Assembly: GCA_964485515.1 (NCBI GenBank)
Contig: CAZALT010000016.1
Location: 1 to 33,405 of the forward strand
Source of the DNA: CAZALT01 sp964485515
Lineage (GTDB): Bacteria; Actinomycetota; Acidimicrobiia; Acidimicrobiales; Acidimicrobilacustridaceae
DNA: 33,405 bases
Direction: 5' to 3'
The notes beneath the pieces were generated by a model. The model worked only from the letters and a program-made list of their open reading frames with translations, searched no databases and had not been told where the DNA came from. How positions within the stretch are numbered: position 1 is the first letter of the stretch; the number at the start of each line of letters is the position of its first letter. This document shows, one piece after another, positions 24,631 to 31,205 of the stretch. The position numbers and the translations under genes are program-made.

Positions 24631-26159
24631 GCACCCCGGCCGCTCATCACGACGGGGATGGTGCGCCACAGGATCTGCATGTCGAGCATGGGAGACCAGT
24701 TCTCGACGTAGGACAGGTCGAGGCGGACGGTCTCGTCCCAGGTGAGGTCGGAGCGGCCCGACACCTGCCACAGCCCGGTCATGCCCGGCTTGACGAGGAG
24801 CCGGCGTCGGACGTCGTCGCCGTACCTGGCCACCTCGGTGGGCAGCGGCGGGCGGGGCCCGACGAGCGACATGTTGCCCTTGAGGACGTTGATGATCTGG
24901 GGGAGCTCGTCCATGGAGTGGCGGCGCAGGAACCGCCCGATCGGGGTGACGCGCGGGTCGTCTTTGACCTTGAAGAGCGGGCCGGCCGCGTCGTTCTGCT
25001 CGGCGAGGTCGACGACGACCTGGTCGGCGTCGCGCACCATGGAGCGGAACTTGATCATGTTGAACTCGTCGCCGCGGATGCCGACCCGGCGCTGCTTGTA
25101 GAAGACCGGTCCGCGGGAGGTGGTCTTGATCCACGCCGCGATCACCGCGAAGGCGGGGAGGAGCACAAGCAGGCCGAGCGCGGCGAGGAACCGGTCGGTG
25201 AAGGCTTTGGTCCACCGTGACACCCCGGTGAACTCGGGTTCTTCGACGTAGAGCAGCGGCAACCCGCCGATGGGGCGGATGACGATGCGGGGCCCGGCCA
25301 CGTCGATGACGGCGGGGGCGACGAGCAGGTCGATGCCGGTGTCTTCGAGCGACCAGGCCAACCGGCGGAGCTCGTCGCCCGAGAGCGTCTCGCTGTCGGC
25401 GATGGCGACGGTGTCGGCGCCGACGGCCTCGATGGCACCTAGCACGCCCTCGGCGGGGTTGACGAAGGGGATGGCGCCCTGGCGGGAGGTGAGAGGCTCG
25501 GCGGTCTCGTCCGACAGCGCACCGACGACTTTGAGCCCCGCGTACTGGACGCTGCCGAGGTGATCGGCGAGCGCCTGGACGTGGGCCGGCGATCCGATGG
25601 CGAGGACCTTGCGCAGGTACTGGCCGTGGGCCCGCTTGGCGTGCAGGCGCTTGCGGGCGCCGTAGCGCAGGAGCAGGGACAGGGCGAGGCAGACGGCCAC
25701 GGTGTAGCTGATGTAGCCGGGATAGATCTCGATGTCGAAGAGGAACACCAGGGCGGCGATGCCGGCGATGAGGCGCACCGCGGCGAGGAACACGAAGCGG
25801 AACTCCTCGGTGCCGAAGCCGAGGTAGCGCAGCTCGTAGGCCCGGCTGAGCGCCAGCATGGCGGGCCAGCCGAGGACGAGGATGAGGTCGGCGATGAACC
25901 GGGCGACGGTCTGCGATCCGTTGAAGTACGCCGTGGTCGAGTGCAGGCCGAAGAGGAGGGCGGTGACCACGGCGATGGTGGAGGCGGCGACGTCGAGGGC
26001 GAACAGCTTCCAGGCGAAGCCCCGTTCCCAGGTGGTGCGCCCGCCGACCGCGTTGCCGCTGCCGGGGGGAGATGCCGGGGCGCGATCGTTCGGCGCCTCG
26101 CCGGACCCGGTCCGATCTCGCTCCTTTGGTCTGAGTCCGCCGCGCATCACTTTCGCCAT
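24624..26159 (-). CDS. Polyprenyl-phosphate glycosylphosphotransferase, copy 2
   Basis: Second initiating glycosylphosphotransferase, about 511 residues. Same architecture as copy 1: charged N-terminus, four helices, a central nucleotide-binding-like domain (VLAIGSPAHVQALADHL), then the catalytic domain with VFYKQRRVGIRGDEFNMIKFRSMV, VTPIGRFLRRHSMDELPQIINVL, MSLVGPRPPLPTEV and KPGMTGLWQVSGRSDLTWDE, ending SGRGAY. The DE pair and the arginine-rich motifs are all present, so it is probably active. ATG at 26159 is used because the residues upstream of it are not conserved in kind; ATG at 26147 is also possible. It shares a 95-base divergent gap with a GT4 gene. Two intact copies may use two sugars or serve two glycans. 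Confidence 0.92.
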   Translation of the reverse strand: MAKVMRGGLRPKERDRTGSGEAPNDRAPASPPGSGNAVGGRTTWERGFAWKLFALDVAASTIAVVTALLFGLHSTTAYFNGSQTVARFIADLILVLGWPAMLALSRAYELRYLGFGTEEFRFVFLAAVRLIAGIAALVFLFDIEIYPGYISYTVAVCLALSLLLRYGARKRLHAKRAHGQYLRKVLAIGSPAHVQALADHLGSVQYAGLKVVGALSDETAEPLTSRQGAIPFVNPAEGVLGAIEAVGADTVAIADSETLSGDELRRLAWSLEDTGIDLLVAPAVIDVAGPRIVIRPIGGLPLLYVEEPEFTGVSRWTKAFTDRFLAALGLLVLLPAFAVIAAWIKTTSRGPVFYKQRRVGIRGDEFNMIKFRSMVRDADQVVVDLAEQNDAAGPLFKVKDDPRVTPIGRFLRRHSMDELPQIINVLKGNMSLVGPRPPLPTEVARYGDDVRRRLLVKPGMTGLWQVSGRSDLTWDETVRLDLSYVENWSPMLDMQILWRTIPVVMSGRGAY

Positions 26160-26254
26160 CCGCCCATTGTGGTGTGTGCAGTCTGACACGAAAACGGGCA
26201 ATTGGACCCAGACTCCGGAGTTTTCCGAGCAGAAACACGTAGGCTGCCCGCCCG

Positions 26255-27403
26255 ATGCCGTCCCCTCGCGAGGTTCCACTCCCCCGGGTGGCGATCGCCC
26301 ACGACTATCTCACGCAGCGGGGCGGAGCCGAGCGGGTCGTGCTGGCCATGCACCGGGCCTTTCCCGATGCGCCGATCGCGACGACGTTGTTCGATCCGGA
26401 CGGCACCTATCCCGAGTTCGGCGATCTCGATGTGCGGGTGAGCGGGCTCGACCGCATCGCACCGTTGCGCCACCACCACCGCCTGGCCTTGCCGCTGCTC
26501 GCTCCGGCCGTCGACCACCTGACGATCGACGCCGAGGTCGTGCTGGTGTCGTCGAGCGGATGGGCCCACGGGGTGCACACGACGGGGCGCAAGGTCGTCT
26601 ACTGCCACTCCCCCGCCCGCTGGCTCTACGTGGATGACCAGGAGAACACCACGGGCTTGTCCGCTCGGATGGGCAAGGCCGCTATGGCGCTGCTCGGCCC
26701 GCGCCTCAAGCGCTGGGACCGTCGCGCCGCGTACACGGCCGACGTCTACCTCGCGAATTCCAAGGTGACCCAGCAGCGCATCCGCGATGCCTACGGGATC
26801 GACGCCGAGGTCCTGCACCCGCCGGTCGCCGTCGACGTCCACGGGCCACGCGAAGCGCTGGTGACCGCTTCGGCGGGCAAGGAGCGCGAGCTCGAGTCGG
26901 GGTTCCTGCTCGTGGTGGCGCGGCTCATGCCGTACAAGAACATCGATGCCGTGGCCCAAGCGGTGGCCGCCATGGCCGACGTGCGCCTGGTGATCGTCGG
27001 GTCCGGCCCTGCCGAGGCCGACGTGCGCGCCGCGGCGACCCCGGCCGGTGACCGCATCACCCTGCTCGACCGGGTGACCGACGCCGAGCTCCGCTGGCTC
27101 TACGCCAACGCCTCGGCGCTCGTGTGCGCAGCGCCGGATGACTTCGGCCTCACGCCAGTCGAGGCAGCCGCGTTCGGCACGCCAACAGTAGGCATCCGTG
27201 CCGCGGGATTGCTCGAGACGATCGTGGAGGACGAGACCGGCGTCTTCTTCGACGAGCCGACGCCGCAGGCGATCTCCTCGGCGATCGAACGCCTTTCGCG
27301 CGAACGTTGGGATGAGCAGCGAATCCGTGAGCACGCCGACACCTTCTCCGAAGCCCGCTTCGCCGATCGGCTCCACCGGGCCGTCGCCGAGGTCAGATCC
27401 TGA
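26255..27403 (+). CDS. GT4 family glycosyltransferase
   Basis: A 382-residue GT-B glycosyltransferase. It begins RVAIAHDYLTQRGGAERV, the acceptor-side loop of GT4 enzymes that build surface polysaccharide. The C-terminal domain carries LLVVARLMPYKNIDAV, RLVIVGSGPAEADVRAAA and APDDFGLTPVEAAAFGTPTVG; the catalytic EX7E region has D at the first position (DDFGLTPVEA) where most have E. ATG at 26255 is used. TAGGCT at 26240-26245 lies 9 bases before it and no Shine-Dalgarno is seen, so the transcript may be leaderless. It diverges from glycosylphosphotransferase copy 2 and converges on the frameshifted secreted-protein gene. Likely an early step on the polyprenyl-linked chain. Confidence 0.9.
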   Translation: MPSPREVPLPRVAIAHDYLTQRGGAERVVLAMHRAFPDAPIATTLFDPDGTYPEFGDLDVRVSGLDRIAPLRHHHRLALPLLAPAVDHLTIDAEVVLVSSSGWAHGVHTTGRKVVYCHSPARWLYVDDQENTTGLSARMGKAAMALLGPRLKRWDRRAAYTADVYLANSKVTQQRIRDAYGIDAEVLHPPVAVDVHGPREALVTASAGKERELESGFLLVVARLMPYKNIDAVAQAVAAMADVRLVIVGSGPAEADVRAAATPAGDRITLLDRVTDAELRWLYANASALVCAAPDDFGLTPVEAAAFGTPTVGIRAAGLLETIVEDETGVFFDEPTPQAISSAIERLSRERWDEQRIREHADTFSEARFADRLHRAVAEVRS

Positions 27404-27419
27404 TGTGGCAGGCCATGTC

Positions 27420-27435
27420 GCCGTGGCATCACGGC
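27420..27435. terminator. Possible bidirectional hairpin
   Basis: Perfect 6-bp stem GCCGTG / CACGGC around the loop GCAT, in the gap between convergent genes. No T tract follows on either strand, so termination is uncertain. Confidence 0.25.
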
Positions 27436-27470
27436 GTTCGTAACCTGGTGGGACCGAACGATCGACTCGG

Positions 27471-28209
27471 CTATCCCGGCACGACGAACGAGTTCGTGTT
27501 CGACCAGACGCCGTTGCCGTTGCGGAGGGACATCGCGACGGCGAAGGTCCCGCACTCGGCGCCGAACAGCGCCGTGATGTCGATAGCGAATGCCCACGCC
27601 GCGTAGGGGCTGTCCCAGGTCCCAGGTGTGTAGGTGGTCCCCGGGATGAAGTTGAAGACGGTAGAGGTCGCGGCCGAGGTGGTGTTGCCGAACAACCGCC
27701 CGTTGTCCCCCCCCGCCCGATCCCGGGATGTTGAAGAGCAGGTTGTTGGCCGCCGTGCTGGTGAGGCTGCTGCGGCAATCGGCCTGGTAGCGGTAGATGA
27801 TCCCCGTTCGCAAGATGGCGGTCGGTGAGGTGACCGTGATCCGTGCGATGTCGTCGTAGTCCACCGCGGATGTGGTGTTGGTCCCCACCGACGAAAGCCA
27901 CATCTTGCGTTCGGAGTTGGTCCGGCAGACGTTCCCCGACCCCGAGTTGCGGACCGTGCCGCAAAGGATTGATCCCGTCCCGTTGTTCGCCCCCATGACG
28001 TTGACGGCTGCGCTCGTGCACGGGCAGCTCGCTGCTGCCGCCGGGGTGTCGAGACCCACGATGCTGGGTGCCACCCACAGGGCGCCTGCACCGACGGCGG
28101 TACCTGCGCCACTATCGTCGGCGATCGCCCTGGGAGCAAGTGAACCGCTGATCACCGATTCGTGACCGAGAAATGAACGATCGTCTAGTTCTCGCCGATT
28201 CTCAACCAT
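27471..28209 (-). pseudogene. Exported ALWVAP-signal protein 1, frameshifted in a G8 tract
   Basis: Reading from ATG at 28209, the protein begins MVENRRELDDRSFLGHES and has a signal region GAGALWVAPSIVGLDTPAAAAS, then a mature part with four early cysteines. The frame breaks at eight consecutive C on the plus strand (27707-27714). Removing one base joins NNLLFNIPGSGGG to DNGRLFGNTTSAATSTVF and the chain continues to TAG at 27471, giving about 245 residues in all. The mature sequence is Ser/Thr/Asn/Gly-rich and looks like a beta-sandwich surface protein; I do not recognise its family. The signal resembles that of the two proteins at 30143 and 31206, but the position of the twin arginine is DDRSFL (one Arg). 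The broken frame could be a sequencing error, a phase-variable tract or decay. The gene lies downstream of the convergent GT4 gene. Confidence 0.6.
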
Positions 28210-28237
28210 GGCGATCGCAAGCTCCGTTCGTGGCACG

Positions 28238-28266
28238 CCGCCCGCCGAATAGCCGCCCGCCGAATA
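28238..28266. repeat. 15-base-period duplication upstream of secreted protein 1
   Basis: CCGCCCGCCGAATA occurs at 28238-28251 and 28253-28266, between the candidate promoter and the start codon of the minus-strand gene. Confidence 0.65.
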
Positions 28267-28276
28267 AACGCCCGTA

Positions 28277-28305
28277 AGTATGGTGGGCGAAGGCGGCCGG
28301 GGCAA
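28277..28305 (-). promoter_or_regulatory. Candidate promoter of secreted protein 1
   Basis: Minus strand: TTGCCC (28305-28300), a 17-base spacer and CATACT (28282-28277). Four of six bases match the consensus at each element. It leaves a leader of roughly 60 bases that contains the duplicated element. Confidence 0.4.
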
Positions 28306-28358
28306 GGACCGTTCTAATTGTGCCTCTGTGGCGGTCTGAGAGAGAGAGGGGGCGCGGG

Positions 28359-28637
28359 TCATGCTCGAGCTCGAGACTCTTCGAGACCCTGGCGTCGGAG
28401 CGAGATCGAGATGGCTGCGCCCGCGACTGCGGCGACGCCGAGGCCGCGGACCAGGTTCTCGGGCACGGTCGAGGTGCGGGTCGAGGCCGCTATCGGCGTG
28501 GCGTCGATCTCGACGGTGGCCGATTCGGGTCGGGTGGCGACCGTGTGTTCGCTGTTCGAGGCCGCCGACGCTGCCACGGGGAGGATCGCCAGCATCAGGA
28601 CACCGACGCCAAGGGCCACCAGCCTCCGCTTGTTCAT
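28359..28637 (-). CDS. Small secreted protein with C-terminal hydrophobic anchor
   Basis: A 92-residue protein with two hydrophobic ends. The N-terminus MNKRRLVALGVGVLMLAILPVAASAAS is a clear Sec signal peptide. About 35 Ser/Thr/Ala/Glu-rich residues follow, then TVPENLVRGLGVAAVAGAAISISLRRQG: a VPEN tetrapeptide, a membrane-length helix and arginines. The layout resembles PEP-CTERM sorting signals (VPEP, helix, Arg-rich end), with Asn for the last Pro; it could also be a simple anchored peptide. No family is recognised. ATG at 28637 with GGCTGGCGGA upstream is preferred; ATG at 28655 would add six residues. It diverges from the PqqD-HprK-like gene across a gap that holds a 20-bp palindrome. 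It is a candidate partner for the PqqD domains because of size and place. Confidence 0.6.
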   Translation of the reverse strand: MNKRRLVALGVGVLMLAILPVAASAASNSEHTVATRPESATVEIDATPIAASTRTSTVPENLVRGLGVAAVAGAAISISLRRQGLEESRARA

Positions 28638-28692
28638 TCCGCCAGCCTTCGCCATGGGATCGTTCGTCCGCCGAGACGTTAGACGCCTCAGC

Positions 28693-28712
28693 ATGTCACG
28701 TTCCCGTGACAT
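28693..28712. promoter_or_regulatory. Perfect palindrome in divergent promoter region
   Basis: ATGTCACG-TTCC-CGTGACAT, with 8-bp perfect arms and a 4-base centre. It lies 56 bases before the small secreted-protein start and 47 bases before the -10 element of the PqqD-HprK-like gene, where a dimeric regulator could control both. The regulator is not known. Confidence 0.55.
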
Positions 28713-28758
28713 CGGCCATTGCGAGTTCGGCACGCCCGACGGGGGGCGCGCACCGACG

Positions 28759-28764
28759 TAGAGT
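28759..28764 (+). promoter_or_regulatory. -10 element of leaderless PqqD-HprK gene
   Basis: TAGAGT, six bases before the GTG start codon at 28771. This is the standard spacing for a leaderless transcript in actinobacteria, and no Shine-Dalgarno is present. The -35 region is weak. Confidence 0.5.
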
Positions 28765-28770
28765 TCGCCG

Positions 28771-30087
28771 GTGAGCAACGGCGGCGCGGTGACCCCGGAC
28801 GAGGCAGCGGAGGAGCAGGGCACCGCGGTCGATCTGACGCCCTGCCCGGTGCCTGCGCCGGGCCTTCGGTCGGTCAAGCTGGACGGCTCGACGGTGCTGT
28901 TCGACCGGTCTCGCGGTCTCAGCCATCTCCTCAACGCCAGCGCCGCGCTCGTGTGGGCCTGCCTCGACGGTGCGACGTCGGTCGACGAGGTGGTCGAACA
29001 GGTCGTGACCGCGACGGGGGCGGCGAGACCCCAGATCGAGGCCGATGTGACCCGGGTGGTCGAGGAGTTCGCGTCGAACGGCCTTTTCGACGACGGGAAC
29101 GACACGCCCGCGACGGCATCGAGCGATCCCGGCCGGTGGGATGGACCACGGGAACGTGCGCTCGGCCGCCGAGCCTGGCCTGAGGTCCGCACGCCTCGAC
29201 GGGCCGGCGGCACGACGTTCGCCCTGCGGTGTGACGACCCCGTGGTCGCCTCGACGCTCGATTCGGTCCTGGCCTGCCTGCCGGTGGCGGGCGCGGCGAC
29301 CCATCACATCTCGATCGTGGATCGAGGCGCGAGACCCGCTCCCGAGGCCGAAGCCCCGCACGCCGTCGATCTGCGTCTCTACGTCGACGGCGAGGCGTTC
29401 GGCCGGGCGTCATCGGCGCAACAGGCAGCCGATCAGGTGCTCACCCGCGTCAACCGGCTGGCCATCGACCACACCCCGGGACGGGTCCTGCTTCACGCCG
29501 GCGCTGTCGAGCGCGCCGGCAAGGTGGTGGTGATCGCCGGGGTGAGCGGCCGGGGCAAGTCGACGCTCACCGCGGCGATGGTGCAGGCCGGGTGGGGCTA
29601 CCTGTCCGACGAGATGGTGGCCATCGACCCCGACACGTGGCGGGTCGAGCCGTTCACCAAGGCGTTGGACCTCAGCGCCGGGTCGCTCGAGCTGCTCGGA
29701 CTCGACGCCGACGCCGGCTTCACGGGCTACAAGCACCCGATCCCGCCGGACCGGCTCGGGACGACGTCGACCGGAGGCGAGCTGACCGCCATCGTGCTGC
29801 TCCTCAACGCCGCCCCCGACGAGAACCCCGACGCCGACCCCGCCGGAGACCTCGCCGTGGACGGGAGCAGCGACCCGAGGGCCGAAGGCGCGTCAGCGAT
29901 GCTGCGGCCCCTCGCCCCGGTCGACGCCGTCATCGAGGTGCTGCGCAACACGTTCGACGCGACGATGGACATGCCCAACGGCCTGGACCACATCGCCGCC
30001 ATGTGCCAGGCGGTGCCCACCTACGCAATGGCACGGACCGACCTGGCATCGGCTGTGGAAGCGGTCGTCCACGCCACGGAGTCCTGA
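28771..30087 (+). CDS. PqqD-like domain fused to HprK-like ATPase
   Basis: A 438-residue cytoplasmic fusion. Residues about 30-108 form a PqqD-like domain: hairpin VLFDRSRGLSHLLNASAALVWACL, then helices TSVDEVVEQVVTATGA and EADVTRVVEEFASNGLF. Residues about 140-438 resemble the C-terminal kinase domain of HPr kinase/phosphorylase: LLHAGAVERAGKVVVIAGVSGRGKST with H242 and Walker A GVSGRGKST (257-265), followed by GWGYLSDEMVAID with SDE (279-281) and EPFTKALDLS. HprK phosphorylates a serine on HPr; no HPr gene is in this window, so the target may be a peptide chosen by the PqqD domain. An acidic insert of about 30 residues lies at 349-378. The start codon is GTG with TAGAGT six bases upstream. 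Neighbours are the small secreted protein (divergent) and the exported protein at 30143 (convergent). HprK-like kinases with PqqD partners have been noted near exopolysaccharide genes, but I know of no proven function. Confidence 0.78.
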   Translation: MSNGGAVTPDEAAEEQGTAVDLTPCPVPAPGLRSVKLDGSTVLFDRSRGLSHLLNASAALVWACLDGATSVDEVVEQVVTATGAARPQIEADVTRVVEEFASNGLFDDGNDTPATASSDPGRWDGPRERALGRRAWPEVRTPRRAGGTTFALRCDDPVVASTLDSVLACLPVAGAATHHISIVDRGARPAPEAEAPHAVDLRLYVDGEAFGRASSAQQAADQVLTRVNRLAIDHTPGRVLLHAGAVERAGKVVVIAGVSGRGKSTLTAAMVQAGWGYLSDEMVAIDPDTWRVEPFTKALDLSAGSLELLGLDADAGFTGYKHPIPPDRLGTTSTGGELTAIVLLLNAAPDENPDADPAGDLAVDGSSDPRAEGASAMLRPLAPVDAVIEVLRNTFDATMDMPNGLDHIAAMCQAVPTYAMARTDLASAVEAVVHATES

Positions 30088-30142
30088 CCGGTAGCCGACC
30101 CGGCCCGGGCTCGGACAGGGATGTCTTCGCCAAGACGGCGGA

Positions 30143-30808
30143 TCAGGTGATGTGGCTCACCCAGGCGGTGCCGACCGCAGGTCCGATGTTCGCGGCGTGC
30201 GGTATGCCGGTGAGGACGATGGTGATCGAACCGCCCGTGATGGCGAAGATCTGGTTGAACTCCTGCGGCGTAGACTGAGGTGCATTCAACGGAAGCGGGT
30301 TTCCTCCCGCTGGGGCACTGCCGTTCACGGTGAGCGAAATGGACGATGAGTTGTCACCGTTGGCGTAACGGCCGTACTGGAAGCGGATCCGGTAGTTCCC
30401 GTCGGGCAGCGGCGGGGTCGGCGCAATCGTGTAGCTGATCGATCCGGGGAGGCTGCCCGTTCCCACGAGGTCGACCCACGACCGGGTGGTGGTCCACGGC
30501 GCAGCGGTCGGAAACCCAGGGCGGACGACATCGACGCTGTTCGTCGCCTCCCAATCCGTTGGCGTGATCGTCTCGTTGTCGAACGTGTTGATCTGCGGTG
30601 GATCCTCGGTGCCGGGGACCTCCGACCAGTCCTGTTCGTAGATCCCCGTCGATGCCGCGGCCGACGGTGCGCTCAACACGATGGGGGCGACCCACAGCGC
30701 GGCGCCGCCGATGGCGGCCTTCTTCATCAGGTCGCGACGACCGGTGCCGTTCGACTCGGACTCGGTGACGTCGATCTCAAGGTCGTCGTTGCCCGCGTGT
30801 TCCGCCAT
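30143..30808 (-). CDS. Tat-exported protein 2
   Basis: Intact exported protein of 221 residues. The N-terminus MAEHAGNDDLEIDVTESESNG is an acidic leader; GRRDLMKKAAIGGAALWVAPIVLSAP contains a twin arginine and a weakly hydrophobic stretch ending PSAAAS, a standard Tat signal. The mature part has a beta-strand pattern (SWVDLVGTGSLPGSISYTI, NYRIRFQYGRYANGD, SSISLTVNGSAPAGG, GSITIVLTGIP) like lectin or carbohydrate-binding sandwich domains; I cannot name it. No cell-wall signal follows. ATG at 30808 is preceded by GCGAGG with 5 bases spacing. A CRP-type palindrome lies 93-108 bases upstream. It converges on the PqqD-HprK fusion and shares its ALWVAP signal motif with the proteins at 27471 and 31206. 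A glycan-binding or glycan-modifying surface protein is a guess from fold and context. Confidence 0.78.
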   Translation of the reverse strand: MAEHAGNDDLEIDVTESESNGTGRRDLMKKAAIGGAALWVAPIVLSAPSAAASTGIYEQDWSEVPGTEDPPQINTFDNETITPTDWEATNSVDVVRPGFPTAAPWTTTRSWVDLVGTGSLPGSISYTIAPTPPLPDGNYRIRFQYGRYANGDNSSSISLTVNGSAPAGGNPLPLNAPQSTPQEFNQIFAITGGSITIVLTGIPHAANIGPAVGTAWVSHIT

Positions 30809-30870
30809 TTGTGCCTCGCCATTCAGGATGTGCCAGCCGAAGCTCGGCCTGGGTGTGGGGGATGCAGAGG

Positions 30871-30876
30871 AGAATA
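30871..30876 (-). promoter_or_regulatory. Candidate -10 of Tat-exported protein 2
   Basis: TATTCT read on the minus strand. It predicts a transcript start near 30864-30866, about 57 bases before the ATG and about 43 bases from the centre of the CRP-type site, the spacing of class II CRP activation. The -35 match is poor, as expected for an activated promoter. Confidence 0.4.
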
Positions 30877-30900
30877 CGGAACCATGCAACCCTGGCTCCT

Positions 30901-30916
30901 TGTGATATGCGTCACA
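30901..30916. promoter_or_regulatory. CRP-type (GlxR/Crp) binding site
   Basis: TGTGATATGCGTCACA: a perfect TGTGA-N6-TCACA palindrome, the consensus of cAMP-receptor-protein family regulators including the actinobacterial GlxR and Crp. It sits upstream of the Tat-exported protein 2 gene. Confidence 0.65.
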
Positions 30917-30921
30917 CTTAC

Positions 30922-30948
30922 CGCGTGACGTGAGGTAAAGTTCACGCG
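30922..30948. promoter_or_regulatory. 7-bp inverted repeat next to the CRP-type site
   Basis: CGCGTGA (30922-30928) and TCACGCG (30942-30948), 13-base centre, adjacent to the CRP-type palindrome. The centre contains GTGAGGTAAAG. A second regulator or second CRP half-site pair is possible. Confidence 0.35.
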
Positions 30949-31126
30949 CCGTCAGACGACCGGCGCCCGCCGCTACATCCTGTACGGGATCTGACCCTCG
31001 AAAGGCGCGGTCTTGACCACCCAAGGTGTGAGAGATGTGGCTCACCCGTGGCTCGTCGATCCATTGGCACACGCTCCCACCCGTTGGCGACGAGGTGCTG
31101 GGGACCACCGGTGCGTCGACGACAAG

Positions 31127-31162
31127 GCGACGGGGCGACGGGGCGACGGGGCGACGGGGCGA
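31127..31162. repeat. Tandem repeat, GCGACGGG x 4.5
   Basis: Four exact copies of the 8-bp unit (31127-31158) and half a fifth. It lies 44 bases from the 3' end of the secreted protein 3 gene. It shows no open frame of interest. Such tracts vary readily by slippage. Confidence 0.9.
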
Positions 31163-31205
31163 GACAATCGGAGGCGGCGGTGGCGCGAGCGCTCCGCAGG
31201 CAGGT

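Larger units (their letters stand above)
30809..31205. other. Upstream region of Tat-exported protein 2
   Basis: This 397-base gap holds the CRP-type operator (30901-30916), an inverted repeat (30922-30948), a -10-like TATTCT on the minus strand (30876-30871) and a tandem repeat of 8-bp units (31127-31162). The AT-rich patch 30895-30945 contrasts with its surroundings. No real open frame is seen. Confidence 0.6.

Noticed and set aside
3214..30087. Complete RiPP gene cluster
   Set aside because: PqqD-like domains are present but no radical SAM, YcaO, protease, RiPP transporter or clear precursor was found.
30088..30142. Terminator between PqqD-HprK and Tat-exported protein 2
   Set aside because: CCCGG-C-CCGGG symmetry exists but the loop is too small and no U tract follows.
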